A stretch of 33,925 bases of DNA, from positions 1 through 33,925 of the forward strand of contig JAGGYH010000141.1 of the NCBI GenBank assembly GCA_021162615.1, read 5' to 3'. The notes beneath the pieces are model-generated. The model saw only the letters and a list, made by a program, of their open reading frames with translations, had not been told where the DNA came from and ran no database searches. Shown piece after piece: positions 22,827 through 32,057 of the stretch. This DNA comes from Candidatus Aminicenantota bacterium (GTDB lineage Bacteria; Acidobacteriota; Aminicenantia; Aminicenantales; Aminicenantaceae). Every line of letters begins with the position of its first letter. The stretch's first letter is position 1. The position numbers were made by a program, and so were the translations under genes.

Positions 22827-23513
22827 TCAGAGATGATTAAATAGTTTCAAATCTCCGCCGTCCATTAAATAGACCCTGTCACAAAATCGAGCCACTTTTT
22901 CATTATGGGTCACAATGATGGAAGACAGTTTTTTCCTGTCATGAAGCTCTCTTATGAGTTTTAATATTTTTTTCCCTGTCTGCCAGTCCATATTTCCGGT
23001 GGGCTCATCAGCAAGGAGCAAAGCCGGTTCATTGATCAAAGACCTCGCAATAGCCACTCTCTGCTGTTCCCCTCCGGAAAGCTGAGAAACACGAATAAAA
23101 GCTTTATCCTCCAAAGACACTTCCTTGAGCATATCCAGGGCCTTTTTTTTCGCCTCATGAGAACTGTAACCGCTGATCAGAAGGGGAAAGCTGACATTTT
23201 CTTGTGCATTAAACTCTGGAAGGAGATGATAAAATTGAAAAATAAAACCTATTTTTTTGTTTCTTATCTCTGCTTTTTGTCTGTTATCTTTGGCATTAAT
23301 ATCCTCCCCTTCGATCAGTATCTTTCCCTTTGTAGGCCTGTCCAAAGCACCGCACAGGTTGAGAAATGTTGTTTTGCCAACACCGGAAACACCCATAATG
23401 GCTGCAATCTCGTTTCTCTTCAAGGAAAAGTTGACATCTTTGAAAACACATAATTTTCCATGCGGAAGCGGATAATCCTTCCTTAGATTCACAATCTTGA
23501 GCGCTTCATTCAT
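22827..23513 (-). CDS. lolD: Lipoprotein-releasing ABC ATPase LolD
   Basis: A 228-residue ABC ATPase. Walker A is GVSGVGKTT (41-49), the Q-loop is FQFYHLLPEFNA (92-103), the signature is LSGGEQQRV (145-153), Walker B is LLLADEPTG, and the switch His is THNEKVA. It is the right length for LolD and MacB-type ATPases. It powers extraction of lipoproteins from the inner membrane for the periplasmic carrier. It overlaps the permease gene by 8 bp. LolD over MacB is chosen because the partner permease is of LolC/E type. Confidence 0.88.
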   Translation of the reverse strand: MNEALKIVNLRKDYPLPHGKLCVFKDVNFSLKRNEIAAIMGVSGVGKTTFLNLCGALDRPTKGKILIEGEDINAKDNRQKAEIRNKKIGFIFQFYHLLPEFNAQENVSFPLLISGYSSHEAKKKALDMLKEVSLEDKAFIRVSQLSGGEQQRVAIARSLINEPALLLADEPTGNMDWQTGKKILKLIRELHDRKKLSSIIVTHNEKVARFCDRVYLMDGGDLKLFNHL

Positions 23514-24726
23514 ACTTCAATGCTCCGACAGGATCGATTTTAGCTGCTCTGTAAGAAGGGAAAAGAGTCGAAACAAAACTTATGAAAATCGCTGAAAATA
23601 TGATGACCAATAAATCCAGAATGCCTATTTTAAAAGGAACAAAGGGAATCTGATAGATATCGATGGGAACTTTTATCAATTCAAAGGTGTTGGCCAACCA
23701 GCACCATGCCAATCCCAGAACCGTACCTATAAATGTACCCAAAATTCCGATTGTGGCTCCCTGGAGGAAAAAAATCTTTCTTATACTCTGGGACGTCGCC
23801 CCCATTGCCATAAGAATTCCAATATCCTTAGTCTTCTCCATGACCATTAAAATCAGAGTAGCTATGATATTTAACGCAGCCACCAGAATAATCAAAGCAA
23901 TTGTGAAAAACATAAGCTTTTTCTCAAGTTTGAGAGCGGAAAAAAGGGATTCATTCATCTCCATCCAGGTAGTGACATAAGTCTCCGGAGGAATAATGTC
24001 CCTTATTTCCTCCTTAAAAGCGGGAGCTTTAAATATATTGTCTATTTTTATCTGTATAAGGTTGACCTTATTGTTAATACCGATGATATTCTGAGCTGTT
24101 TTCAAATCCACAAGAGCTGTGGAAGCATCATATTCATACAATCCTGTACGGAATATACCGGTGACCCGGAGTTTCTTTATCCGGGGGAAGAGTCCTGTGG
24201 GTGTCAGTCTGTTCGAGACCGAGAGCACGGTCACCATATCACCGACTCCGGCTCCAAGATCAAAGGCGAGGTCCCATCCGAGCAGAATATTTTCCCCCTC
24301 TGCACCAGAGCCGGGAAGATCGCCTCTCTCTAAATTATCTTTCCAGAAAGAAGCAGTCTCTTCACGCTCAAAATCAAGCCCTCTTAAAACAATTCCCGAG
24401 TTTTTATAAGGACCTGTTATGAACACGGTAATATACGCAACAGGAGTGACCTCTGTAATGCCATCCATTTCTTTGACTCTTTCTAAAAAAACCTCATAAT
24501 CTGAAATACCTTTTCCGGACAAATCAGAAACCATGATATGTGAAGTGGAGCCCAATATTTTAGCCTGGACATCTTTCTGGAATCCAGTTATCAAAGCAAT
24601 GGCAATGATAAGGGCCATCACCCCTATAGTGATCCCTAACACGGAGATCAGCGTTATGACTGATATGAAGGCCTGCTTTCTTTTGGCTGTTAGGTATCTT
24701 TTAGCTACAAACCATTCGAACTTCAT
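23506..24726 (-). CDS. LolC/LolE-type lipoprotein-releasing permease
   Basis: A 406-residue inner-membrane protein with four helices: one after the N-terminal WFVAKRYLTAKRKQAFISVITLIS and three in the last third. The large periplasmic MacB-type domain lies between about residues 50 and 265. The sequence GITIGVMALIIAIALITGFQKD and the C-terminal SYRAAKIDPVGALKYE are typical of LolC/E. Only one such gene is visible, so the transporter may be a homodimer, as in lineages with a single LolF-like subunit. It overlaps lysS by 4 bp and lolD by 8 bp. Confidence 0.88.
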   Translation of the reverse strand: MKFEWFVAKRYLTAKRKQAFISVITLISVLGITIGVMALIIAIALITGFQKDVQAKILGSTSHIMVSDLSGKGISDYEVFLERVKEMDGITEVTPVAYITVFITGPYKNSGIVLRGLDFEREETASFWKDNLERGDLPGSGAEGENILLGWDLAFDLGAGVGDMVTVLSVSNRLTPTGLFPRIKKLRVTGIFRTGLYEYDASTALVDLKTAQNIIGINNKVNLIQIKIDNIFKAPAFKEEIRDIIPPETYVTTWMEMNESLFSALKLEKKLMFFTIALIILVAALNIIATLILMVMEKTKDIGILMAMGATSQSIRKIFFLQGATIGILGTFIGTVLGLAWCWLANTFELIKVPIDIYQIPFVPFKIGILDLLVIIFSAIFISFVSTLFPSYRAAKIDPVGALKYE

Positions 24727-26276
24727 TTCTCTTCGCCTTTTAAGCGATTCTGTCCAGAAGAATCAGGCTTATCTCCTTTTCCCTTTGGGCGGAGAAGAGG
24801 AAAAAGGATGACCTCTCTTATGGAATTCCGGTTAGTGAAAATCATGACCAGCCGGTCTATCCCTATCCCCTCCCCCCCCGTGGGGGGAAGACCGTATTCC
24901 AGGGCACTGACATAATCATGATCCACTACATGGGACTCCTCATCTCCTTTTTTTCTTTCTTCTGCCTGCTGTAAAAACCTCTTTTTCTGCTCTCTGGGGT
25001 CAGTCAGCTCACTGAAAGCATTAGCGATCTCCATACCTGCTATGATCAATTCGAACCGTTCTGCTTCATCCGGATTGTCTCTGGAAGCCTTTGCAAGAGG
25101 AGAAATCTCTTTCGGAGGATTGATAACAAATGTCGGCTGGATTAGATTTGGTTTCACATATTTATCAAAAATAACATCCAGCGCTTTTCCGTAAGATCTC
25201 AAGGTTTCCTCACCGCTCAGTTCAGAAGCAAATTTAATTATTCCTTCTTTATCATCAAAACGGCTGGGTGCCAGCCCGCTGTATCTCGATAGAGAATCCA
25301 TAAATCTCATCCTCTTCCAGGGCCTTTTAAAGGAGATCTTGTGTTCTCCGTACGTAACTTCTTCTTTCCCTGTAAGATCCAGACTCAACTGGCTTATTAA
25401 ATCCTCAGTGATGTTCATCATGTCATTGTAGTCACAGAAGGCTTCATAAAACTCCAGCATCGTGAACTCAGGATTGTGCTCGGATGATATCCCTTCATTC
25501 CTGAAATTCCTGTTGATCTCATAGACTTTTTCCATACCTCCGACCACCAGCCTTTTTAAATACAGCTCCGGTGCGATTCTCAGGTACAGCTCGACACCCA
25601 ATGCATTATGAAAAGTTTTGAATGGTTTAGCCAGCGCACCCCCCGGTATAGGATGCATCATGGGAGTCTCGACCTCCACATATCCCTTTTTATTGAAAAA
25701 ATCTCTGATCAGGGCTATCATCCTGCTTCTTAATCGAAAAATCTCTGCCACTTCAGGATTGACTATCAAATCAAGATATCTCTTCCTGTAGCGAAGTTCA
25801 ATATCACGCAGCCCGTGCCATTTTTCCGGTAACGGATAAAGGCATTTTGCGAGAAAATCAAACGAATCCAGAAATACGGTCAGTTCATTGGTTCTGGTCT
25901 TAAAAATAACTCCCTCTACAGCAATCACATCTCCAATGTCCAGTAAGGAGAACAGCTCGAATTTTTCTTCTCCGACCCTGTCCCTGCGAATATAACCCTG
26001 CAGCTTTTCCTGACTGTCTTTAATATGAAAAAACACCGCTCTCCCCATCTTTCTTATAGATGTGATCCTTCCAGCCGCCTTGATCCTCTGTTTCTCTTTT
26101 TCTAAATCTTCAGCTCCATAATCACGATATTTTGAAACCACTTCGTGGATCGAATGGGTCACTTCGATTTTGTTGGGAAAAAGCTCTACTCCGGCTTGAG
26201 CCAGCTTTTTCATTTTTTCTTCCCTTACCTTCCTCTGTTCCACTTTTCCGGATGAATTATCTCTTTTTTCACTCAT
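24723..26276 (-). CDS. lysS: Lysyl-tRNA synthetase, class II
   Basis: A 517-residue class II synthetase that charges tRNA-Lys. The N-terminal OB-fold (about residues 60-160) binds the anticodon. Motif 1 lies near VETPMMHPIPGGALAKPF, motif 2 is FRNEGISSEHNPEFTMLEFYEAF, and motif 3 is GIGIDRLVMIF. The length is normal (about 500). It overlaps nusB by 8 bp and lolC/E by 4 bp, so it is translated with them. The first 20 residues are charged and variable. Confidence 0.96.
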   Translation of the reverse strand: MSEKRDNSSGKVEQRKVREEKMKKLAQAGVELFPNKIEVTHSIHEVVSKYRDYGAEDLEKEKQRIKAAGRITSIRKMGRAVFFHIKDSQEKLQGYIRRDRVGEEKFELFSLLDIGDVIAVEGVIFKTRTNELTVFLDSFDFLAKCLYPLPEKWHGLRDIELRYRKRYLDLIVNPEVAEIFRLRSRMIALIRDFFNKKGYVEVETPMMHPIPGGALAKPFKTFHNALGVELYLRIAPELYLKRLVVGGMEKVYEINRNFRNEGISSEHNPEFTMLEFYEAFCDYNDMMNITEDLISQLSLDLTGKEEVTYGEHKISFKRPWKRMRFMDSLSRYSGLAPSRFDDKEGIIKFASELSGEETLRSYGKALDVIFDKYVKPNLIQPTFVINPPKEISPLAKASRDNPDEAERFELIIAGMEIANAFSELTDPREQKKRFLQQAEERKKGDEESHVVDHDYVSALEYGLPPTGGEGIGIDRLVMIFTNRNSIREVILFPLLRPKGKGDKPDSSGQNRLKGEEK

Positions 26277-26697
26277 TTGTATTTCCTCTGCTTTTTTTTT
26301 GAATCCTTGGTTCTTTGCTCAGCGCATCCAAAAGGCCGTTTATGAATTTTGCCGATTCATTACCTCCGAACTTTTTTGCCAGCTCCACTGCCTCATTAAT
26401 AGCCACTGCTACAGGCATCCCTTCCCCAAAAAGCAGTTCATAGACAGCCAGCCGCATTATGTTTCTGTCTATGCAGAGCATCCTGGAGAGACGCCAATTT
26501 TTGGAATAGGCCTGAATCAGAGAATCGATCTCATCTTTATTGGAAACGACTCCACTGATCAGCTCTTGGACATACTCTGAATTTTGACCTTTTCGGTCTT
26601 TCCAGAAACGGTCTAAGGACCGCTCCTCCATGATATCATTAAACTCAAGTTGAAATAAAATTTGGAGAGCCGTTTCCCTAGATTTTCTTCTTCCCAT
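26269..26697 (-). CDS. nusB: Transcription antitermination factor NusB
   Basis: A 142-residue, all-helical protein. The N-terminal RRKSRETALQILFQLEF and the C-terminal VAVAINEAVELAKKFGGNESAKFINGLLDAL are NusB signatures. With NusE (S10) it binds boxA RNA and supports rRNA antitermination. It follows ribH by 22 bp, the common ribH-nusB pairing, and overlaps lysS. Confidence 0.95.
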   Translation of the reverse strand: MGRRKSRETALQILFQLEFNDIMEERSLDRFWKDRKGQNSEYVQELISGVVSNKDEIDSLIQAYSKNWRLSRMLCIDRNIMRLAVYELLFGEGMPVAVAINEAVELAKKFGGNESAKFINGLLDALSKEPRIQKKSRGNTNE

Positions 26698-26719
26698 TCT
26701 TGGCAGCCAACAAATCGAA

Positions 26720-27190
26720 TCAATCTAAATCTGCTTCTCTTATCAAGTTCAATGTTTCAACAAGCGCAAACGCTGAATCATATCCTTTATTGCCTGCTTT
26801 TGTGCCGGCTCTTTCTATTCCCTGTTCAATTGTATCGACCGTAAGAACTCCAAAAGAAACAGGGATCCCCTTGTCCATAGAAATCTGAGCCAAACCCTTT
26901 GTCACTTCAGCGCTTAAGTATTCGAAGTGCGGGGTGTCTCCTCGGATCAGAGCGCCAATGCAAATGATTCCATCAACTTTTTTCGAATCCGCCAGCTTCT
27001 TGGTGATCACAGGTATCTCAAAAGAGCCGGGTACTTTGTAAACAGATATATCTTTTTTATCCGCTCCCAATTTTTCCAGTGCATCCAAAGCGCCTTCCAA
27101 AAGTCTCTCTGAAATAAACTGATTATAACGACTCAATACTATTCCTATTTTAAAACCCTCAGCTTTTAGTTTTCCTTGAAATGTATCCAT
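26720..27190 (-). CDS. ribH: 6,7-dimethyl-8-ribityllumazine synthase
   Basis: A 156-residue enzyme that makes the penultimate riboflavin intermediate, forming a pentamer or an icosahedral 60-mer. [27 protein letters not shown] and [22 protein letters not shown] are the substrate-binding segments, with the catalytic His in TPHFEY. The length matches the family. No other riboflavin gene or FMN riboswitch is visible nearby. It sits between the enoyl-CoA hydratase gene (12 bp) and nusB (22 bp). Confidence 0.95.
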   Translation of the reverse strand: MDTFQGKLKAEGFKIGIVLSRYNQFISERLLEGALDALEKLGADKKDISVYKVPGSFEIPVITKKLADSKKVDGIICIGALIRGDTPHFEYLSAEVTKGLAQISMDKGIPVSFGVLTVDTIEQGIERAGTKAGNKGYDSAFALVETLNLIREADLD

Positions 27191-27202
27191 TTTATTCTCC
27201 CT

Positions 27203-27988
27203 TTACCTCCCTTGAAATTCAGGCTTTCTTTTCTCAAGAAAAGCTTTTGTTCCTTCTTTGCTGTCTTGAGTGGAACATACCTCTCCAAAAAGTTCTGCCT
27301 CCAGAAGAAGCCCCTCATCCAGGGGCCTGTCTAATCCTTTGTTTATCGATTTTATACAGTATTCCACTGCCTTAGGTCCGCCTGCAATGATCTCCCGGGC
27401 TAATGCCTCGCAGGTAGGGATCAATTCTTCCTGGGATACGACCTTGTTCACAAGCCCTATCCGAAGGGCTTCCTGCGCATTTATTGTTTTCCCGGAAAGA
27501 ATCATTTCCATAGCTACTCCCTTTCCAACCAACCTTGGAAGTCTTTGAGTTCCCCCGAATCCCGGAATAAGACCCAGTTTTACTTCCGGCTGTCCCATCT
27601 TTGCATTATCTGAAGCTATTCTTATATGACAGGCTAAAGCCAGTTCTGTGCCTCCTCCCAAGGCATAACCATTCACAGCCGCAATAACAGGCTTTCTGAA
27701 ATTTTCAATCAGGCTCATTAATTCTTGACCCTCAAGTACATATTTCTTACCCGAAGAGCTATCGAGCCCGGAGAGCTCCTTTATATCAGCTCCAGCTACA
27801 AATGCTTTTTCTCCGGAACCCTTTAATAAAACAGCTTTGATACGGCTGTCATCCTGAAATGAAGAAAAAGCTTTATGCAGTTCCTTTATGGTTTCCTGAT
27901 TCAATGCATTCAATTTATCAGGCCTGTTGATTATGATCCACCCGATATTTTCCTCTTGCCTGATTTCCAGATTCTTATACTCTCCCAC
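27203..27988 (-). CDS. Enoyl-CoA hydratase / crotonase family
   Basis: A 261-residue crotonase-fold enzyme, most likely hydrating a short-chain enoyl-CoA. RPDKLNALNQ and AGADIKEL form the first half of the oxyanion and CoA site, and YALGGGTELALACHIRI the second. The two active-site Glu residues seen in enoyl-CoA hydratases, in GGGTELA and QPEVKLGLIPGFGG, are both present. The C-terminal FLEKRKPEFQGR is typical. A role in fatty-acid or butyrate-type metabolism cannot be separated here. It is 12 bp ahead of ribH and shares its operon without an obvious functional link. Confidence 0.9.
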   Translation of the reverse strand: MGEYKNLEIRQEENIGWIIINRPDKLNALNQETIKELHKAFSSFQDDSRIKAVLLKGSGEKAFVAGADIKELSGLDSSSGKKYVLEGQELMSLIENFRKPVIAAVNGYALGGGTELALACHIRIASDNAKMGQPEVKLGLIPGFGGTQRLPRLVGKGVAMEMILSGKTINAQEALRIGLVNKVVSQEELIPTCEALAREIIAGGPKAVEYCIKSINKGLDRPLDEGLLLEAELFGEVCSTQDSKEGTKAFLEKRKPEFQGR

Positions 27989-28048
27989 TTTTTTCCTCCT
28001 TTTTTCCCTTTTGTTTACTTTTCTTCTTTCCTGTTTATTCTTATATCA

Positions 28049-29170
28049 TTATCCAATATTTTTCTGATAGATTCTATATTTCTTATAAACCCTTCCCCCT
28101 ATGGACATCACAAAATTATTGACAGCCTCATTGTCTTCAAGCTGCCAGGAGGTCTCAGCCCATTTATACCCTTTTTTAAGAGCATTTTTATAGATCCTTG
28201 AATAAAGAAGGTAGCTCAGGCCGGTCATCCTGTACTCCCTGAGAATCCCAAAAACCAAAACCCTGATTCCCTTTATCTTTTTCCTGTTCAAGAGAAACTT
28301 TATGAATCCAAAGGGGAACAGCCGCCCATTCATCTTTTTTAACACCTCATTGTAATTGGGAAGGGCAAATCCAAAGCCGACCGGCTTTCCTTTTTCCTCG
28401 GCGAGGGCGATGATATCCGGGTCTGCGATCTGCTTCAGCTTTTTTGCCATATCCTCCATCTCTTTATCTGTCCATGGAACAAAACCCCAGTTGTTTTCCC
28501 AGCCGTGATTGTAAATGTATTTGATTTTTTCAGCCTCTTCATCCACTCTTTTTAAATCAACAGTTCTCAATTTGATGTTTGTTTGGCTCTCAATTCTCTT
28601 TACTATGGTCTCTAATTTCTTATCCGCTTCCTCATTTTTTTCCATAAGAAAAGCATACAAATCCCTGATTTTGCTCATCCCGTAAGCTTCCATAAGGTCA
28701 AGATAATAGGGCGGATTATAAGGCATCATGAACACAGGAGGAGAATCAAAGCCTTCCAGCAAAAAAGCGCATTCATCATTCAAAGATGTGTTCACAGGGC
28801 CTCTTAAAACATTCATGCCCCTTTCCTCCCCCCATTCACACACTTTGTCCAGCAACGCCCTTGTGATATCCCCATCATTGTAACTTTCATAGAAACCAAA
28901 AAACACGACTTTTTCATTATGGCGGGTATTATGATTTTCATCTAAAATGGCAGCGACTCTGCCTTTAATATCATCTCCGTCAAAAGCAAGAAACAGATCC
29001 ATATCAGCATGATCGAAGAAGGGATGCTTTTCTTTGCTGATTCTCTCCTTTATATCAGCAATCAGAGGAGGCACCCAATTCGGATCATCTTTATATATTT
29101 TCCAGGGAAAACGGATAAACTTGTTTCTTTCTTTACTGGTCTCGACTTTTTTGACCCGAATATCACTCAT
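28049..29170 (-). CDS. GNAT-like acyltransferase of unknown substrate
   Basis: A 373-residue cytoplasmic protein. The opening, IRFPWKIYKDDPNWVPPLIAD, and the later segment GKPVGFGFALPNYNEVLKKMNGRLFPFGF match a conserved family related to GNAT acyltransferases. The C-terminal half (about 200-365) carries the GNAT-like part with REYRMTGLSYLLYSRIYKNALKKGYKWAETSWQLEDN. Substrate and acyl donor are unknown. GAGGAGGAAT precedes the ATG, a strong ribosome-binding site. It is the first gene of the long minus-strand run, 60 bp before the enoyl-CoA hydratase gene, and it is divergent from lon. Confidence 0.75.
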   Translation of the reverse strand: MSDIRVKKVETSKERNKFIRFPWKIYKDDPNWVPPLIADIKERISKEKHPFFDHADMDLFLAFDGDDIKGRVAAILDENHNTRHNEKVVFFGFYESYNDGDITRALLDKVCEWGEERGMNVLRGPVNTSLNDECAFLLEGFDSPPVFMMPYNPPYYLDLMEAYGMSKIRDLYAFLMEKNEEADKKLETIVKRIESQTNIKLRTVDLKRVDEEAEKIKYIYNHGWENNWGFVPWTDKEMEDMAKKLKQIADPDIIALAEEKGKPVGFGFALPNYNEVLKKMNGRLFPFGFIKFLLNRKKIKGIRVLVFGILREYRMTGLSYLLYSRIYKNALKKGYKWAETSWQLEDNEAVNNFVMSIGGRVYKKYRIYQKNIG

Positions 29171-29294
29171 TTATAATTCCTCCTCGTTCAGCTTATCTTA
29201 TCAAATAAAGAATCCTTTTGCACGAAGATTTTCTTACACATACCTGCATGTTTATTGAACAGTCCTTCCAATTTTTTCTCTTCGTCAAAATAGT

Positions 29295-29323
29295 TTGAGG
29301 TTAGCTGGATTTTGTGTTAAAAA
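29295..29323 (+). promoter_or_regulatory. Candidate promoter of the LonB-type protease gene
   Basis: TTGAGG and TAAAAA are 17 bp apart, and TGT directly before the -10 gives an extended -10 motif. Each hexamer matches 4/6, so confidence is modest. The start codon is 50 bp downstream. Confidence 0.35.
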
Positions 29324-29372
29324 GATTACACAAAGCAAAAAATTAAAAGCCTTTTCAAGAAAGGAACAGAAA

Positions 29373-31808
29373 ATGAAATCTGCTTCTCCATTTAAAGAAT
29401 TATCCAAGGAAAAACTTTTTAAAGAGATCGATCCTGATTCAATTCCTTTTGAGACCACAGATTCCTGTAAAAAATGCAAGGAGATCATCGGTCAAACAAG
29501 AGCATTGAAAGCCATCCAAACAGGACTTGATATAAAAAGCCGTGGATACAACATTTTTATAACCGGAATGGTCGGAACCGGAAGAACCACCACCATCAAA
29601 AAATTCCTGGGTAAAATCGAAAAAACCAAGGAAACTCCAGACGATGTGCTTTATGTGTATAATTTCAAATCTCCGGATGAACCATCTCTCATAATGCTCC
29701 CTGCTGGAAAAGGCAGGCGCCTCAGAGAGAGTATGGAGAATATGATCAACGTGCTGCAAAGAGATATTCCAGAGTTCCTAAAAAGTAAATATTATACAGA
29801 CAAAAAAAACAGCATAGTAGAGGGCCAGCAAAAGAAACAAAAAAAAGTCCTGCAGCAGTTTGAGGACGAAGTTTCCAAGGAAGGATTCACCGTCATCCAG
29901 GTACAGATCGGCACCTTTGTCAAACCTGACCTTATCCCTGTGATTGACAAAAAGCCTACTCCGTTCGACAGGCTAGCCCAGTTAGTCAAGGAAAACAAAT
30001 TTTCAGAACAGGAATTTAAGAAACTCAAGAAAAAATACGAAACCCTCACTGATCAGCTGGAAAAAGTGTTTAATGCACTTAAAAACATCGAAGAACAAAC
30101 CCATGAGATGTTAAAAAAATGGGATGAAAGATCTATCATCCCTCTAATAAAGCAAATTGTCTCTAAAGTCAGAAATAACTTCCATTCAGAAAAAGCAGAC
30201 CATTACCTAAACAATGTAGAAGCTGACCTCATCAAAAACATCAACCTTTTTAAAAGCCAAAAAGCACAGCAGAGAGAAAGACTGCCCATTGACCCATTTT
30301 CCAAATACAGAATCAATCTCATGGTCGATAATTCCGAATTAACAGGGGCTCCTATCATTATGGAAACAAATCCAAATTACGTGAACCTTTTCGGATCCGT
30401 TGAATCCAGCATGAACCGCCTCGGTTTACTGGAAACCGACTTTACGAAAATAAAAGCAGGCTCTCTTTTAAAAGCAAACGGAGGCTACATTGTTATCAAT
30501 GCCCTGGACGCTCTGCTGGAACCAGGTGTCTGGCCGTCTTTAAAAAGAACCCTAAAATACCAGAGCCTGGAAATACAGAACTATTCCTCCCTTTTCCTTT
30601 TTTCCGCAAAGGGGCCTAAACCAGAGCCTATAAAAATCAATGTCAAAGTCATATTTATCGGAGAATCTTATATCTATGACCTCCTTTATTATCAGGATGT
30701 AGATTTTAAGAAAATATTCAAAATCAAAGCCGAATTTGATTCAGAGACCAAATTGTCCAGCTCGACCATAAAAGAGTATTCTGATTTTGCAAAAAAAATA
30801 ATCGATGAAGACGGGCTAAAACCCATGGACAAATATGGAATGGCAGCCCTTATCGGAGAATGCGTCAGAATGGCAGGAAAAAAAGAAAAAGTATCCACCC
30901 GCTTCCATCATGTGGCTGATATCATAAGGGAGGCCAACTACTGGGCCAAAAAAAACAGATCAAAAATCATCAGCCGGAAACATATTGAAAAGTCCGTTAA
31001 GGAACGTTTTGAACGAGTCAGCCTTATAGAGGATAAGATCCAGGAAATGATTGAAGGAGGAACACTTATGATCGATACCACCGGATCAGTGGTGGGACAG
31101 GTCAACGGACTTTCTGTTTACAATCTGGGGCAGTCTTATTTTGGCAAGCCTACGCGCATCACAGCCACCACATCAGTAGGACGGGCCGGAGTGATCAATA
31201 TTGAGCGGGAATCAGACCTCAGCGGGAGAACCCATAATAAAGGCGTCCTGATTCTTGGAGGTTACCTCAGAAACAAATACGCTAAAAACAAGCCTTTTGC
31301 TCTTTCTGCAAGCCTTGCGTTCGAACAGTCTTACTCCGGAGTAGACGGAGACAGTGCATCTTCAACCGAAGTCTATGCCATCCTCTCAAGTCTCTCAAAC
31401 CTTCCCCTGAGACAGGACATTGCTGTGACCGGGTCTCTGAACCAAAAAGGTGAAATCCAGCCCATAGGCGCTGTCAATGAAAAGATAGAAGGCTTCTTTG
31501 AAGTATGCAAAGCAAAAAAACTCACAGGTAAACAGGGAGTGATCATTCCGCATAAAAACATAAAAAACCTTCTTCTGAGAAGAGACGTAGTGGAAGCTGT
31601 TGAACAGGGTAAATTCCATATCTATCCGGTCAGGACTATTGACGACGGCATAGAAATACTGACCGGCATAAAAGCCGGAAAGCAGAAGAAAGATGGAAGT
31701 TTTGAAAAGGATACAGTCAATTACCTTGTGGACAAGGAGCTGGAACGGCTGGCGGAAAGCTGGAAAAAATTTTCCGCCCCAGAGAAAAAAAACAGGGACG
31801 CTCCATAA
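29373..31808 (+). CDS. LonB-type ATP-dependent protease
   Basis: An 811-residue protease of the AAA_32/Lon-C group. ATG 29373 is chosen over an upstream TTG because AAAGGAAC lies before it. The N-terminal ATPase has IGQTRALKAIQTGLDIKSRGYN and GMVGTGRTTT (65-74); the usual Walker A Lys is Arg (R71), which I recall as common in this family. A coiled-coil insertion (about 150-290) follows. The protease domain near the C-terminus has Ser661 in GDSASSTEVYAIL and Lys704 in GAVNEKIEGF; the 43-residue spacing equals that of the E. coli Lon dyad. It lacks the classical Lon N-domain. It degrades misfolded or regulatory proteins in the cytosol. It is divergent from the GNAT-like gene and convergent with rluB. 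Confidence 0.9.
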   Translation: MKSASPFKELSKEKLFKEIDPDSIPFETTDSCKKCKEIIGQTRALKAIQTGLDIKSRGYNIFITGMVGTGRTTTIKKFLGKIEKTKETPDDVLYVYNFKSPDEPSLIMLPAGKGRRLRESMENMINVLQRDIPEFLKSKYYTDKKNSIVEGQQKKQKKVLQQFEDEVSKEGFTVIQVQIGTFVKPDLIPVIDKKPTPFDRLAQLVKENKFSEQEFKKLKKKYETLTDQLEKVFNALKNIEEQTHEMLKKWDERSIIPLIKQIVSKVRNNFHSEKADHYLNNVEADLIKNINLFKSQKAQQRERLPIDPFSKYRINLMVDNSELTGAPIIMETNPNYVNLFGSVESSMNRLGLLETDFTKIKAGSLLKANGGYIVINALDALLEPGVWPSLKRTLKYQSLEIQNYSSLFLFSAKGPKPEPIKINVKVIFIGESYIYDLLYYQDVDFKKIFKIKAEFDSETKLSSSTIKEYSDFAKKIIDEDGLKPMDKYGMAALIGECVRMAGKKEKVSTRFHHVADIIREANYWAKKNRSKIISRKHIEKSVKERFERVSLIEDKIQEMIEGGTLMIDTTGSVVGQVNGLSVYNLGQSYFGKPTRITATTSVGRAGVINIERESDLSGRTHNKGVLILGGYLRNKYAKNKPFALSASLAFEQSYSGVDGDSASSTEVYAILSSLSNLPLRQDIAVTGSLNQKGEIQPIGAVNEKIEGFFEVCKAKKLTGKQGVIIPHKNIKNLLLRRDVVEAVEQGKFHIYPVRTIDDGIEILTGIKAGKQKKDGSFEKDTVNYLVDKELERLAESWKKFSAPEKKNRDAP

Positions 31809-32057
31809 GGTGCCACCCTATATTTGGGAAGCCATAATAGAACTGAATCCGTTGGATATTAAAAAAATATTCTCAATTGTCCCCATCTGAAATATTTCCA
31901 TTTATCCTGACTTATTCATAAAAAACAGGTTAATACACCATCAAATCCTGCAGACGTAACCTCTTATATAGAGTTGGGACGAGGGGGGACAAGGGAAGCT
32001 TGCATTCTGGTCGTAAGCCATATACGTAAATACGGGGTTCTATGCTAGGGTGGCTCC
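31809..32057. repeat. Nested inverted repeats between convergent lon and rluB
   Basis: The gap of about 250 bp is framed by inverted copies GGTGCCACCCTA (31809-31820) and TAGGGTGGCTCC (32046-32057), each touching a stop codon of the flanking gene. Inside, TTGTCCCC (about 31878-31885) pairs with GGGGACAAG (about 31990-31998). Within that lies a TTAA-family end (31906-31929). No gene is visible. It may be a two-way terminator, a decayed mobile element, or one element inserted in another. Confidence 0.5.
31906..31929 (+). repeat. TTAA repeat-family end downstream of lon (copy F)
   Basis: CCTGACTTATTCATAAAAAA followed by CAGG and TTAA. It matches copy E closely (CCCGACTTATTCATAAAAAA). It begins CCTG, ends CAGG, and is flanked by TTAT and TTAA, so it could be a collapsed element of 24 bp or a solo end. 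Confidence 0.6.

Noticed and set aside
29561-29590. Arg in the Walker A motif of the LonB-type protease as a sign of inactivation
   Set aside because: As far as I recall this substitution is common in the family, and the Ser-Lys protease dyad is intact, so it is not treated as a defect.
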